DNA of 64,000 bases. It comes from Leuctra nigra (Eukaryota; Arthropoda; Insecta; Plecoptera; Leuctridae). Each line of letters starts with the position of its first letter. The first letter of the stretch is position 1. Below the pieces are notes generated by a model. The model was given only the letters and a program-made list of their open reading frames with translations. It was not told the DNA's origin and ran no database searches. Shown here piece by piece: positions 41,101 to 44,892 of this stretch. Both the position numbers and the translations under genes were made by a program. The stretch is taken from the NCBI GenBank assembly GCA_934045905.1, contig OW203765.1, positions 14,323,409 through 14,387,408 of the forward strand. The letters are read 5' to 3'.

Positions 41101-43570
41101 TATATTTGAATATGCTTGGTTGATTAGGATGGCTGCCAAAAAGCGGTAAATATAAAGATCTAAAGACAAATTAACTTACCGTTGGCAGTGGTTGTTTTAG
41201 GGTCCTTTGCACTTGAAAGGCTAGAAGCAAAACACGACAATTTCTTTAGGTTAAGATGGCTGGGTACTGAGTTTGACCTTGAAGAGTTTTTTAATCGATT
41301 TTTATCAATATCTTTTTCCAGTGCAATTGTTAACAAAATAGGGCTATGGACGTGAGTTCAGAACAGTTCAATGAAAATAATTTCATAGCTTGGAATAAGT
41401 TATTAGTTTTATTTTGTCCAGCAGGCGTTTAGAACCCGAAAATTACTACATTTTCTACATTTTCGGGTTCTAAACGCCTGCTGGACAAAATAAAACTAAT
41501 AACTTATTCCAAGCTATGAAATTATTTTCATTAAACTGTTCTGAATTCTCGTCCATAGCCCTATTTTGTTAACAATTGCACTGGAAAAAGATATTGATAA
41601 AAATGGATTAAAATTCAAATTCAAATTCAAATGTATTTATTTTGCATAGTAATTACACAATTACGGTGGCAAATGTCTATGATTAAATATTAATAAATTA
41701 TAAAAAGATGCAAGAAAATCTACTTTAGGTGAAGTGCCACTTTAAAGGCTCTTGCCGTTTCTGGCCATTCCTCCACCCAAAATCCCAGCTTATTCCACTC
41801 TGTGGTCGTTCTGTGTATAAATGAGTATTGAGTATAATGAGTATTGAGTAAAACTCTTCAAGGTCAAACTCACTACCCAGCCGTCTTAACTTAGTGCCAA
41901 CGACACTTGTCATTTCACGTTCTTTTATAAAGTAAAATAAACCAAAAAATTGAGCCAATTTTGATGTTAATTGTGGATTGGTCGCTCTTGTGGAGTGTTT
42001 ACTATGTGCTGGACATGAAGCTATGTGTGTTCCGATTGACAGATCAAGATGGCGCTGAACCGTCGGGCAACTCCGTGTCTGCCGGCAACCTGCTGCGCCT
42101 GGCCGCCTACCTGGAGCGCCTGGACCTGCAGGACAAGGCCGGGCGCCTGCTGGCCGGCTTCTCCTCGAGGCTCGGCCGAGTGCCGGTCGCCATGCCCGAA
42201 CTGGTCTCAGCCCTGATGATGCACCACGACTCAGCCACTCAAGTAGGTCCAATCACAGCCAAGTTCATCGTGCAGGACATCTCTGTGCCTCGGAGGTAGA
42301 AAGCTCGATGTACACTTGGCCAAACAAAACTTGAACGTTCAATAAATCTGATAGGCTGATAAATGTAAGATCGCACCATCAGAAGTCAGTCTAAGCGATC
42401 TCATTGTCTCACTCTAGTAGGTGACCTCACATTTCAATGATAATAACAAGCTTTGATTGGTTATGGGACATGACCAGCAGTCATTCAAATTTGGTCAACG
42501 TTCAAGTTTTGATTGGCCGAGTGTACCTACTAAGCATGACAATAATAGATTGTCTGTTTCTAATGCACTCTATTTGTTATAACTCTATTACCTAGCTATT
42601 GAAACAAGTTATAGCTATGTAATACAAAATCATAAATATTGTACAAAGCTTTGTTAATGTTGTACATTGTACATTGTTGATTGAGTGATGGCCCTATGAT
42701 TCGTGATATGAGCTCAATAATCACTAATCAGTAATTCCAATCAAACTTGTAATGCTGATATAAGTTATTTTGTACACGAATACTTCAATATAACTGAATT
42801 TGTTTACATCAGTCTCAAATAGCTATTGAGAGAGCTTGATTACTACATCATTCCAAAAGTGGGCAACGCAAAATCGAGATCTTCAGGCCTTCTACCTTTT
42901 AGGTACAGTTTTGAATTCTATTTTACCCTGATAAAATCATTGACTAACAATAATTTGTTTGGGATTTGGAGTCTGTCGTCAATGAATGCTGACATAACGA
43001 ACGCCACCTCGTTCTTACAAGTATATACCACTTGGTCAAATTCTTCACGTGTCTGGCTAAGATCATCTAAGATTTCACCAGATTGCAGGGAAACCTGACA
43101 AAGTACAACAATATTCTTCGGATCGAGTTGTAAATTAAATGTGTAGTATACAATATAAATATAATCTAATCTGAAACAGAATTAATAATATGTCTTGATA
43201 AAGCTAGAATTTGGTGTTAAATTAACGGCCTTCAACATCAGTGCTGCCGCTATAGCAGTAACGTATCCCATAGAGCGGATGCCAATGATACTATAACATA
43301 GATAATGCGAGACTTTGCGCGCAGGTGTTTGTGAGCGGTCTGCGCGACGACGCCGACACCGCCGCACTGCTGCGCGAGGTTCACTCGCGTCTCATCCCGG
43401 GGCGCGTGCTGGCGCTGGTGGACGCGTTCCTCCAGGGCAGGAACGAGGCGGTGCACGGGATGAGCAAGTTGCACGGCCGCGCCACCGCCTACGTATGCAG
43501 ACACCACGCCTGTTCGCTCCCCGTCACGGAGCCGGCCGCGCTCGCTGCGCTGCTCGACCAGAGGGACTAG
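2035..43570 (+). CDS. SPATA20: SPATA20-like thioredoxin-domain protein, 12 coding exons
   Basis: Joined exons: 2035-2156, 2285-2383, 16841-17060, 17702-17845, 30446-30775, 35501-35680, 36405-36611, 38264-38456, 39124-39292, 39939-40147, 42043-42242, 43325-43570. They sum to 2,319 nt and read in one frame for 772 codons plus TAG; human SPATA20 is about the same length (near 786). Order: an Arg-rich leader (1-41), the family start [15 protein letters not shown], a thioredoxin-like DUF255 domain with CHWC at 101-104 and [56 protein letters not shown], then [20 protein letters not shown] and a C-terminal CxxxxC region. From the family, the second half is expected to resemble N-acylglucosamine 2-epimerase/six-hairpin folds; the biochemical activity is not settled and the mammalian protein is linked to spermatogenesis. 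Codon 78 is Cys where the relatives I recall have Gly (YPWG). Exons are GC-rich at wobble positions. All 11 introns are TE-bearing or AT-rich. No sequence is missing compared with the family. Confidence 0.93.
2285..2383 (+). CDS. SPATA20: SPATA20 exon 2
   Basis: It completes Arg41, passes through an in-frame ATG at 2286 and encodes the conserved [20 protein letters not shown] start of the YyaL/SPATA20 family. The donor is ATTG|GTATGT and splits the Trp codon after two bases. The following intron is 14.5 kb. Confidence 0.9.
3294..6272 (+). CDS. Non-LTR retrotransposon ORF2: endonuclease plus reverse transcriptase
   Basis: One uninterrupted 992-codon frame. The N-terminal 240 residues form an APE-type endonuclease with [31 protein letters not shown] and SDHMAL in the expected order. 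The reverse transcriptase follows: [54 protein letters not shown] and FADD at residues 716-719 (FADD instead of YADD, common in this group), then the thumb region FLGIHL. The C-terminal region resembles CR1/Jockey-superclade elements. No separate ORF1 is visible. Base composition (C-rich third positions) differs sharply from the AT-rich intron, so it is a recent arrival. It lies in sense with the host gene. The clade call is from memory of motifs, not a tree. Confidence 0.92.
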   Translation: MRFGLPLSDLFIPYTFMKVTMALFSSNKSLTGFANSAASIISLNIQSAQNKIEELELLTTDHSPDILCLSEHWLSSSNNSFNIPNYCTSSVYHRSSSSHGGVAIFSKPTASVIPIPNLHSFCIDKVFECTGVTWKHSTSSTMVVLSTYRSPSADAATFLSILERVLISVTKQFPKAHLTVCGDFNIDILVPSKITTTFLDLLHSFHLTETIASPTRITLSTSTLIDNIFTTLNQSAYSASLFDSGLSDHMALTLSLNIPPSLDEPDHKIQKRIFSEANSNKFHSLLQEEAWEHLSSSPDLNDMYSTFINTFLSHFNQAFPFKKTKKSPNPTKRWITAEIRQTADELRSLHLLLRTNPSCHILKSKYHSLKKSHSKNIRLTKRLFFDNLIEASNNRSKTSWNIIKTLSTPTQHPTNLMLLINGKETTEPLTLANHLNDFFITSGDVAPPLSTAILSHLPPVTSSTCRPPLSLRPTTPYELIHLAKSMRAKFSSGPDGVPGSVLARCMAHVAEPLSLIINRSFSSGIFPDQLKMSHIIPIHKKGKKSDINNYRPISLLSSFSKIIEKVILDRLTSYLSDHSILADCQHGFQKRKSTGTAIYQFLTTLHAALDKGDHSIGLFYDLSKAFDTIDHCLLLHKLELCGITGLANRLISSFLTNRSQTVIIPSNKPRSPSLITSSSKLIRCGVPQGSVLAPTLFLVYVNDLPDLITYGNLFQFADDTNHLLTAPKSKSFLSLIETANEQAAIMSSYCSNNKLALQPSKTTFINFHTQSHKPSISPLIRINDHIIPSTPSIKFLGIHLTASLNWSTHIQHTVSKIQSSCFLLRRLKPIVNAHSLKLVYHAHFHSHLSYGLLFWGTSPGANRIFILQKQAVRIIAGISRRKSAKPEFIKLHILTLTCTLIRIASSFAREHPTLFPLNSSVHQYGTRGGNSIRIPTHSHSSFTSSPHYICTIIYNKLPQHITTSPTWASFQSSLNAYLLLNPFYSLQEFLDS
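3294..6619 (+). mobile_element. Near-intact LINE, CR1/Jockey-like
   Basis: It comprises the ORF above, a 3' UTR of about 330 bp, and a tail built of AATAAAA followed by short TACAA repeats ending near 6619, as in LINEs that end in microsatellites. The 5' boundary is unclear because the sequence just upstream has no ORF1 and no recognisable promoter. A target-site duplication could not be found by eye. Confidence 0.75.
6738..9760 (+). pseudogene. Broken RTE-like LINE, 5'-truncated and hAT-interrupted
   Basis: The endonuclease domain is missing. The first frame (to 7246) is the linker between endonuclease and RT (W-x-[18 protein letters not shown]). A frameshift and stop follow near 7246-7307. 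RT resumes at 7452 with [44 protein letters not shown] and [11 protein letters not shown], is cut at 7893 by a hAT element, and resumes at 8725 with [18 protein letters not shown]. After a small inverted duplication near 8900-8940, the third piece (8964-9671) has [10 protein letters not shown] and FKYLGV and ends in [17 protein letters not shown]. It is dead as a coding element. Confidence 0.85.
7894..8724. mobile_element. hAT-type non-autonomous element inside the RTE-like LINE
   Basis: The terminal inverted repeats are TAGGGGTGTGCGAGT and ACTCGCACAGCCCTA. They are flanked by a perfect 8-bp target duplication CCTAAATA at 7886-7893 and 8725-8732. Subterminal clusters of ACTCGA/GACTCG at both ends are typical binding-site arrays of hAT elements. 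The interior has no transposase. A poly-T tract lies near 7991-8011. Confidence 0.93.
9910..10036. mobile_element. Palindromic MITE, 127 bp
   Basis: Arms of about 44 bp, starting GGGTGGGATTACATAAAATG on the left and ending in its near-perfect reverse complement, contain CTTGTCACGGTGACAAG. The uninterrupted repeat at 16315-16680 lacks this block, so it is an insertion. No clear target duplication. Confidence 0.7.
10430..12330. repeat. Three degenerate direct repeats of 600-800 bp
   Basis: Landmarks recur in order near 10740-10960, 11530-11800 and 12150-12280: GTTCTGA..CAAAAAGTAA, AACAAACCCTGTCA, TCTGATGTGGCAATAT, GGGTC.TTACTTC and AACACAAAGGCTT.AGCGT. A phrase like AAGAGTTCGC.CGGTTTTG recurs at least three times. 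No reading frame is maintained across copies, so I take this as an old tandemly amplified non-coding repeat rather than a gene family. Confidence 0.6.
12550..12665. repeat. Hairpin, arms about 50 bp
   Basis: The left arm contains AGAAAGACTACATTGC and the right arm GCAATGTAGTCTTTCT, separated by about 11 bp. Outer parts (CTCATCAGTT, AACTGAAGAG) also pair with mismatches. It is probably a MITE remnant. Confidence 0.6.
13240..13370. mobile_element. 131-bp MITE
   Basis: The ends GGTTATTCTAAATTCCC and GGGAATTTAGAATAACC are exact reverse complements. Pairing continues inward through the GTCGTCTCGT/ACGAGACGAC segments and GATACGG/CCGTATC. Internal loop about 50 bp. Family not assigned. Confidence 0.75.
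14911..15900 (+). mobile_element. LTR-like compact Pol II transcription unit
   Basis: A TATAAAA at 15131-15137 is followed 33 bp later by an arthropod initiator TCAGT (15162-15166), and AATAAA lies at 15798-15803. This arrangement, a possible TG start at 14911 and the lack of a convincing ORF fit a solo LTR (Ty3/gypsy-like). The 87-codon ORF at 15496-15759 inside it has no recognisable domain. Exact ends and target duplication could not be fixed, so a short host transcript is the alternative. Confidence 0.45.
15131..15166 (+). promoter_or_regulatory. TATA box plus initiator
   Basis: TATAAAA at 15131 and TCAGTC with the expected start A at 15164 give the 30-33 bp spacing of arthropod core promoters. 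It drives the LTR-like unit described above, in the same direction as the host gene. Confidence 0.55.
16315..16680. repeat. Uninterrupted copy of the 2735/9786 repeat
   Basis: This copy runs from CCCCTCCCCACTCGAGCAAG to the C-run and CATAATGAGAGTAGTTCCTA, with no insertion. It serves as the reference for the insertion sites at 2967 and around 9880-10036. Confidence 0.6.
16841..17060 (+). CDS. SPATA20: SPATA20 exon 3: thioredoxin-like core with CHWC
   Basis: The acceptor is CATCAACAG|G. The first base completes Trp74. The exon then reads [33 protein letters not shown] and [16 protein letters not shown] (residues 75-147). Cys101 and Cys104 form the CxxC pair. Cys78 is unusual. The donor is TTCAG|GTAGGA, phase 0. 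Confidence 0.95.
17248..17571. mobile_element. Imperfect TIR element between exons 3 and 4
   Basis: The left end (AAGAGGCCTG...AAGGTAACGGGA...TTCAAAGTG) pairs with the right end (CACTTTGAAGGA...TTCCCGTTGCCTTACAGCCCTCTT). Arms are about 55 bp with indels. A TTAA immediately precedes the left end and TTGA follows the right. Confidence 0.5.
17702..17845 (+). CDS. SPATA20: SPATA20 exon 4, GC donor
   Basis: The acceptor is GTTTCAG|G. It encodes residues 148-195, including [15 protein letters not shown] and GGTYYPP. The exon must end at GAACAG because the next exon starts in phase 0 with Trp; the following bases are GCGAGT, a good GC-AG type donor. A GT four bases further on would shift the frame into an early stop in exon 5. 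Confidence 0.9.
18195..18949 (+). mobile_element. hAT-type element, intron 4
   Basis: TIRs are TAGGGCTCCCAT and ATGGGAGCCCTA, with a perfect 8-bp duplication ACCTAGTA at 18187-18194 and 18950-18957. A relative lies inverted at 37073-37625. The interior is non-coding and carries a nested 211-bp MITE. Confidence 0.92.
18471..18681. mobile_element. 211-bp Tc1/mariner-type MITE nested in a hAT
   Basis: Ends are CACTTGGCCAAACAAAACTT and the matching ...GTTTGGCCGAGTG, with TA on each side. The related hAT at 37073-37625 has the same site without the insertion and with a single TA, which proves both the boundaries and the TA duplication. A second copy of identical length lies at 42313-42523. Confidence 0.92.
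19558..19589 (+). repeat. (CTT)n microsatellite in cassette A
   Basis: About ten CTT units directly after the head. The same position in copy B (51962-52050) carries about thirty, so this is a hot spot of repeat-length change within the cassette. Confidence 0.9.
20400..21015 (+). repeat. First 118-119-bp tandem array in cassette A
   Basis: About five units, each containing in order a GCCGCCATTGTTAAAACCGG box that runs on into AAGTGACGTCA, then CGAAAACGG.TGTACCGATTG and AATAATTATGAA. It is flanked upstream (19720-20300) by more diverged single units with the same ACCGGAAGTGACGTCA core. Confidence 0.9.
22555..23090 (+). repeat. Second 118-bp tandem array in cassette A
   Basis: Five units with period 118, nearly identical, with the core at about 22570, 22688, 22806, 22924 and 23042. 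The short ORFs that cross this array simply repeat the translated unit and are not genes. Confidence 0.92.
23488..23878. mobile_element. 391-bp TIR insertion in the cassette loop
   Basis: Ends are GGCACCGAGTGTT and AACACGCTGCC, with TATA on both sides. Copy B at about 53925-53945 reads straight through this point with a single TATA, giving the empty site. Family not assigned; 4-bp TATA or 2-bp TA duplication. Confidence 0.75.
24346..24535 (-). mobile_element. tRNA-related SINE with 13-bp target duplication
   Basis: On the - strand it contains GGGTAGCTCAGTTGGTAGAG (A-box region) and AGGTCCCAAGTTCGTGCC (weak B box), a tRNA-like core with about 85 bp upstream of it. The direct repeat CCACTTCCAATTG lies at 24333-24345 and 24536-24548. 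Copy B (near 54388-54402) has that sequence once and no insert. Confidence 0.88.
24930..26234. repeat. Left inner arm of the inverted-repeat transposon
   Basis: It pairs with 28972-30290. The innermost 600 bp looks almost identical between arms; the distal part differs at several percent. It carries a 69-codon ORF on the - strand (25796-26005) whose protein is identical to the + strand ORF 29201-29410 in the other arm. Confidence 0.9.
26530..28815 (+). CDS. Candidate transposase, unclassified RNase H-like family
   Basis: 761 codons, intact, lying between the two arms of the inverted-repeat element. An N-terminal Cys/His-containing region (C72, C91, LCSVC at 129-132) looks like a zinc-binding module. 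It is followed by 21 consecutive Glu (141-161) coded by a pure GAA run, a helix-turn-helix-like stretch ([20 protein letters not shown]), a Cys-rich patch ([11 protein letters not shown]), and then a region I read as an RNase H fold: [10 protein letters not shown] with D532, [12 protein letters not shown] with D616, and [11 protein letters not shown] with D657. Which acidic residues are catalytic is inference. Proteins of this type occur, as far as I recall, as uncharacterised proteins in several insect and cnidarian genomes; I cannot name the superfamily with confidence. A short Leu/Ser-rich ORF on the opposite strand is only the antisense of the GAA run. Confidence 0.75.
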   Translation: MKMFSQFQTVLKEGSSINLFAMQCSIGVILHESCENTSYGVRNTFSHVSNFSEGEQLLLQCRVRDNNITTTCIYHEKKFLNKYNHLFGQKCSDPLRRHKKVITKSLREISFDFAKKFPKHNFVPGKSLCSVCFDKISHSAEEEEEEEEEEEEEEEEEEEEEKSDTEDAFQLPDEESPLHSVNVVCSALDLTPAPKVAKLNINQRSLAIRKKLDRVSQEIAKRVNDKYELTSEDDDMSDLIKKLKNRMKTALTIDDKVKIVSLLPQSWSKEKVCSEFKVSEYVVRLSRELVKKQGVLPNTSPKKPGYRVSDNVHKQVISFYESEEFSRVCPGKKDCVSVRNKDGQKEHKQKYLVLCNLKELYTAFKNKYPNLKIGFSKFAELRPKWCVLAGPSGTHSVCVCVFHQNVKLMLSGANLKLKYRELLEDIVCDVSREECMFSSCPDCPGLDNIREMLLSHVDGEDELDENIMYKQWVSTDRCDLVTVVEKYREFIDTLTEKIQNLKPHHFIATSQAEFLKEKKSNLKQNECIISGDFSENFSFVIQDEIQSYHWIKNQATLHPFVCYLKNDNNELISKSMCIISDHLQHSTTAVYTFQKLILDEIKKFAPNIDTVLYFSDGAASQYKNRKNFTNLCHHVTDFGLNAEWHFFATSHGKGPCDGIGGTVKRLVAKASLQRPAGDHILTPEAMFNFCVSKILGIQFFYVTSNTIETAEISLSGRYQRANTIPNTRQNHCFIPINKHSMKVYRTSNSTTYRTVRVTQAP
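26950..27012 (+). repeat. (GAA)21 microsatellite inside the transposase ORF
   Basis: Twenty-one consecutive GAA codons with no synonymous GAG indicate recent slippage. It keeps the frame, so the protein tolerates the poly-Glu linker between its zinc-binding and helix-turn-helix-like parts. Confidence 0.95.
28972..30425. repeat. Right arm of the inverted-repeat transposon
   Basis: Continuous, unlike the left arm. Its last 135 bp pair with 19127-19266 (shared core CAACACACACCTCTTTCAGG on the left). It ends about 20 bp before SPATA20 exon 5, so the exon 5 acceptor lies right next to the transposon end. Confidence 0.85.
30446..30775 (+). CDS. SPATA20: SPATA20 exon 5
   Basis: The acceptor is GGTTTGCAG|T. 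It encodes residues 196-305 with the conserved [20 protein letters not shown] and GGIHDHVAQ. Wobble positions are nearly all G or C. The donor is CACAG|GTAGGC. It begins only about 20 bp after the end of the inverted-repeat transposon in intron 4. Confidence 0.95.
31171..32584 (+). mobile_element. Helitron-like element, inner copy
   Basis: It starts GAGCGAGCGAAGCGAGCGTC after TATT and ends GAGCGTTTTCCTAG|T. It contains a 578-bp hAT and internal repeats of the phrase ATTTTGCACACATGTAAA.CCA. Poly-T tracts lie near the 5' end. Confidence 0.7.
31306..31883. mobile_element. hAT-type element rich in GTAACG/AGTAAT motifs
   Basis: Ends are CAGTCTTGGGTA and TACCCAAGTCTG, with an exact 8-bp duplication CGTTTCAC at 31298-31305 and 31884-31891. 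Subterminal repeats of AGTAAT and GTAACG occur in both halves. No transposase. Confidence 0.93.
33085..34435 (-). mobile_element. Hairpin-ended cassette, copy C (inverted)
   Basis: Read on the - strand it begins A|TCTAGTGGAGCGGTCGCTCC and ends TATGGG|T. It has a compact form: head, three ETS-CRE units of the type ATGACGTCACTTCCGG, and a terminal inverted repeat (33085-33240 with 33320-33480). It is nearly identical to copy D at 60779-62107. A 73-codon ORF (34124-34345, -) spans the head. Confidence 0.8.
35501..35680 (+). CDS. SPATA20: SPATA20 exon 6
   Basis: The acceptor is TGTTGCAG|G. It encodes residues 306-365, [20 protein letters not shown] onwards, one of the strongest family signatures. 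The donor is CCAG|GTATAG, phase 0 at both ends. Confidence 0.95.
35733..35990. mobile_element. TIR element after exon 6 (copy 1 of 3)
   Basis: The left end reads CTGTACCTCAGGGGTAGAAGG. The interior AGTCATTGTGTAAGAGAATA and GTCAAATGGCAATTGATAGA is shared, inverted, with 38469-38734 and more distantly with 42283-42908. The right end is diverged. Confidence 0.6.
36405..36611 (+). CDS. SPATA20: SPATA20 exon 7
   Basis: The acceptor is GGTTCCAG|T. It encodes residues 366-434, beginning [12 protein letters not shown] and including [10 protein letters not shown] and [14 protein letters not shown]. The donor is CACAG|GTACGT, phase 0. Confidence 0.95.
37073..37625 (-). mobile_element. hAT-type element, intron 7
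   Basis: TIRs are TAGGGCTCCCAT and ATGGGAGCCCTA, with an exact 8-bp duplication CACTCAAA at 37065-37072 and 37626-37633. Inverted relative to the copy at 18195-18949, without the 211-bp MITE that the other copy carries. Confidence 0.93.
37728..38185. mobile_element. TTAA-flanked foldback element
   Basis: TTAA at 37724-37727 and 38186-38189. Arms of about 200 bp from GGGCGGTCATATATTTTTTC pair with GAAAAAATACATGACCGGCC. TTAA specificity suggests a piggyBac- or Kolobok-type mobiliser. It ends 78 bp before exon 8. Confidence 0.85.
38264..38456 (+). CDS. SPATA20: SPATA20 exon 8
   Basis: The acceptor is TACTGGCAG|G. It encodes residues 435-498 ([14 protein letters not shown] to KMIAAWN) plus one base of Gly499. 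The donor is GGAACG|GTCAGT. Confidence 0.94.
38469..38734. mobile_element. TIR element after exon 8 (copy 2 of 3)
   Basis: The left end CTGTGCCAAGGAGCTAGAAG and the right end GGCCTTCTACC...CTGAGGTACAG form a TIR of about 24 bp with one indel. The interior is inverted relative to copy 1. It starts 12 bp after the exon 8 donor. Confidence 0.7.
39124..39292 (+). CDS. SPATA20: SPATA20 exon 9
   Basis: The acceptor is GACCGCAG|G. It completes Gly499 and reads [13 protein letters not shown] to TDGHITQ, ending with two bases of the next codon. The donor is AGAT|GTAAGT. It matches the family segment that follows AAWNG. Confidence 0.94.
39939..40147 (+). CDS. SPATA20: SPATA20 exon 10
   Basis: The acceptor is GGATCCAG|T. 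It reads [20 protein letters not shown], then [12 protein letters not shown] and MRLKE, ending one base into a codon. The donor is AGAGG|GTGAGT. GF-x-DDYAFV-x-RG is a strong family motif. Confidence 0.94.
40482..41000 (-). mobile_element. Non-autonomous piggyBac relic
   Basis: TTAA at 40478-40481 and 41001-41004; TIRs CCCCTTGGGGTCC and GATCCCAAGGGG. The - strand near 40680-40725 reads ATGGCTACCAAG followed by an acidic stretch and a stop after about 30 codons, resembling the start of a piggyBac transposase. Confidence 0.85.
41292..41610. repeat. Near-perfect palindrome, arms about 150 bp
   Basis: From TTTTTATCAATATCTTTTTC inward, the two arms match with very few differences around a centre near 41450 (TTCGGGTTCTAAACGCC). 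A second, outer inverted pair (AAACTCTTCAAGGTCAAACT near 41850 with its complement near 41275) embraces it. Confidence 0.9.
41630..41830 (-). pseudogene. 3' end fragment of a LINE
   Basis: On the - strand, frames read [20 protein letters not shown] and end with a stop, followed by a short UTR and a tail of TTTGAATTTGAATTTGAAT. This is the usual C-terminal end and tail of CR1/L2-like LINEs. Only about 200 bp remain. Confidence 0.6.
42043..42242 (+). CDS. SPATA20: SPATA20 exon 11
   Basis: The acceptor is GATTGACAG|A. It reads [20 protein letters not shown] and ends [16 protein letters not shown] in phase 0. The donor is CTCAA|GTAGGT. The reading frame stays open for 18 further codons into the intron, but that stretch has no family similarity. 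Confidence 0.93.
42283..42908. mobile_element. TIR element after exon 11 (copy 3 of 3)
   Basis: The ends CTGTGCCTCGGAGGTAGAA and GGCCTTCTACCTTTTAGGTACAG match the two copies after exons 6 and 8. It contains the 211-bp MITE and a segment ATGTAATACAAAATC.TAAAT that is also near 35345. It starts 40 bp after the exon 11 donor. Confidence 0.6.
42313..42523. mobile_element. 211-bp Tc1/mariner-type MITE, second copy
   Basis: Same ends (CACTTGGCC...GGCCGAGTG), same length and TA duplication as 18471-18681, with only a few differences. The two copies are therefore of similar and recent age. Confidence 0.92.
43325..43570 (+). CDS. SPATA20: SPATA20 exon 12, stop
   Basis: The acceptor is GCGCGCAG|G. 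It encodes the last 81 residues ([12 protein letters not shown] to LLDQRD) and TAG at 43568-43570. The [18 protein letters not shown] stretch matches the family's C-terminal C-x4-C region. A clear AATAAA is absent in the next 140 bp; TATAAA near 43687 is a possible variant signal just before a MITE. Confidence 0.93.
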   Translation: MFVSGLRDDADTAALLREVHSRLIPGRVLALVDAFLQGRNEAVHGMSKLHGRATAYVCRHHACSLPVTEPAALAALLDQRD

Positions 43571-43709
43571 ACGAAGTGCGTTTAGCAGCACTTCCACAGT
43601 TCATCATACTATATAGGAGATGGCAGTTTGCCAAGGCAAATTGAAAGCAGATACATAATTTACAATCCTCACTACTTGTTTCAACCTATAAAACAATGTA
43701 TTTTATTAA

Positions 43710-43865
43710 GGTCGGGTAGGACCAACTTTGGATTAGCTAACTATCGAAAGTTAGTGAGCAGTTAACCAATGAATCCAGTTGGCGCGAATTTCACAGCCAA
43801 TGGGATTCACTAACTTCCACTTACTATCGACAATTAACTTAATCCAATTTTGGTCCTACCCGGCC
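43710..43865. mobile_element. 156-bp MITE with TAA duplication
   Basis: TIR GGTCGGGTAGGACCAA and its complement ...TTGGTCCTACCCGGCC, flanked by TAA on both sides. The 3-bp TWA target is typical of PIF/Harbinger. It lies 140 bp after the SPATA20 stop, probably in or next to the 3' UTR. Confidence 0.8.
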
Positions 43866-43943
43866 TAAATGGATATGGTACATGTCAAATATGAAAAGAT
43901 AATTCCATTCCGCTTGCAACCAACTCATATAAAACTGTTTTAA

Positions 43944-44097
43944 GGGCCGATATTACTAAAGTTAAATTGAGCCGGATTAACTAAATATTGGACTTAATTG
44001 GCGGCATAGCCAATCAGATGCCTCAAAATGATTGAAACAGTTGAATTTAATCCAAAAGTTAGTTAGTTGGGCTCAATGACTTTGGTAATATTGAGCC
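43944..44097. mobile_element. TIR element of about 154 bp
   Basis: The left end GGGCCGATATTACTAAAGTT pairs imperfectly with the right end ...ACTTTGGTAATATTGAGCC. Similar in size to the neighbouring MITE but a different family. Target duplication unclear. Confidence 0.6.
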
Positions 44098-44468
44098 TAC
44101 GTGGTTGTTTTTGCCGAAATATCGTTCAACCTTTGCTGTGCCACCGGTTACCTTACAGATTTTACCTCAATCACGGCCACGGGACACACTCTTGCAATAA
44201 CTCTTTGCTTTTTTGATCATAACCGAAAAGCAGGAGGAAAGTAAGGTCACTTGATAGCTGGAGACAATGAGAGTACATTCTCCACTATGCTTTCATCTAC
44301 ACTTGACAGTGTGTCTCGTGTTTTACGAAATGTGGACTTAAGGCATTTTTAGCGAGACAACAAGTATGTTGATCACAGTGATTCAAATACTAGCTCAATA
44401 ATTTCAAAATACTCAAGTTATGGCTGAAATTACTAAATCTGTTTGTCTTCTGACAAGACCATTAGTAC

Positions 44469-44884
44469 TAGAGATGGGCCGATTCCGAAATTTCACGATT
44501 CCGATTCCGATACCGATTCTTAGCTCCGATTCTTGCGATTCCGATCCCGATTCCGATTCTTCACAAATACCTACAAACCTCACTGTATTTATCACCCTTT
44601 GTATTTTGCCCTCAGGTATGTAATTAAAAAATCAAAAAAGTGGTAAGAAAACAACATTTAAATGTATTTTTAATGTGTTAGATCTTTAATATTGTTGAAA
44701 AGTAAGTAGTAATACTAGGAATTGTGCTTTGGCGATGTTTTTAACCTCAAATATCAAGCTAAAAGGGCGGGATTTTCAAAAAGAATCGGAATCGCTAAAA
44801 TATGGACAGGAATTGGAGAATCGCGATTCTTCCGATTCCACTGGAATCGGTGGAATCGCGAGAATCGGAATCGGCCCATCTCTA
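44469..44884. mobile_element. hAT-type element with GATTCC subterminal repeats
   Basis: TIRs TAGAGATGGGCCGATTCCGA and TCGGAATCGGCCCATCTCTA with an exact 8-bp duplication ATTAGTAC at 44461-44468 and 44885-44892. Many GATTCCGA/TCGGAATC motifs occur in both ends. ORFs here are chance frames. Confidence 0.95.
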
Positions 44885-44892
44885 ATTAGTAC

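Noticed and set aside
42243..42299. Read-through of exon 11 for 18 codons to a stop
   Set aside because: No family similarity, and a good GT donor with a matching phase-0 exon 12 gives the conserved C-terminus.
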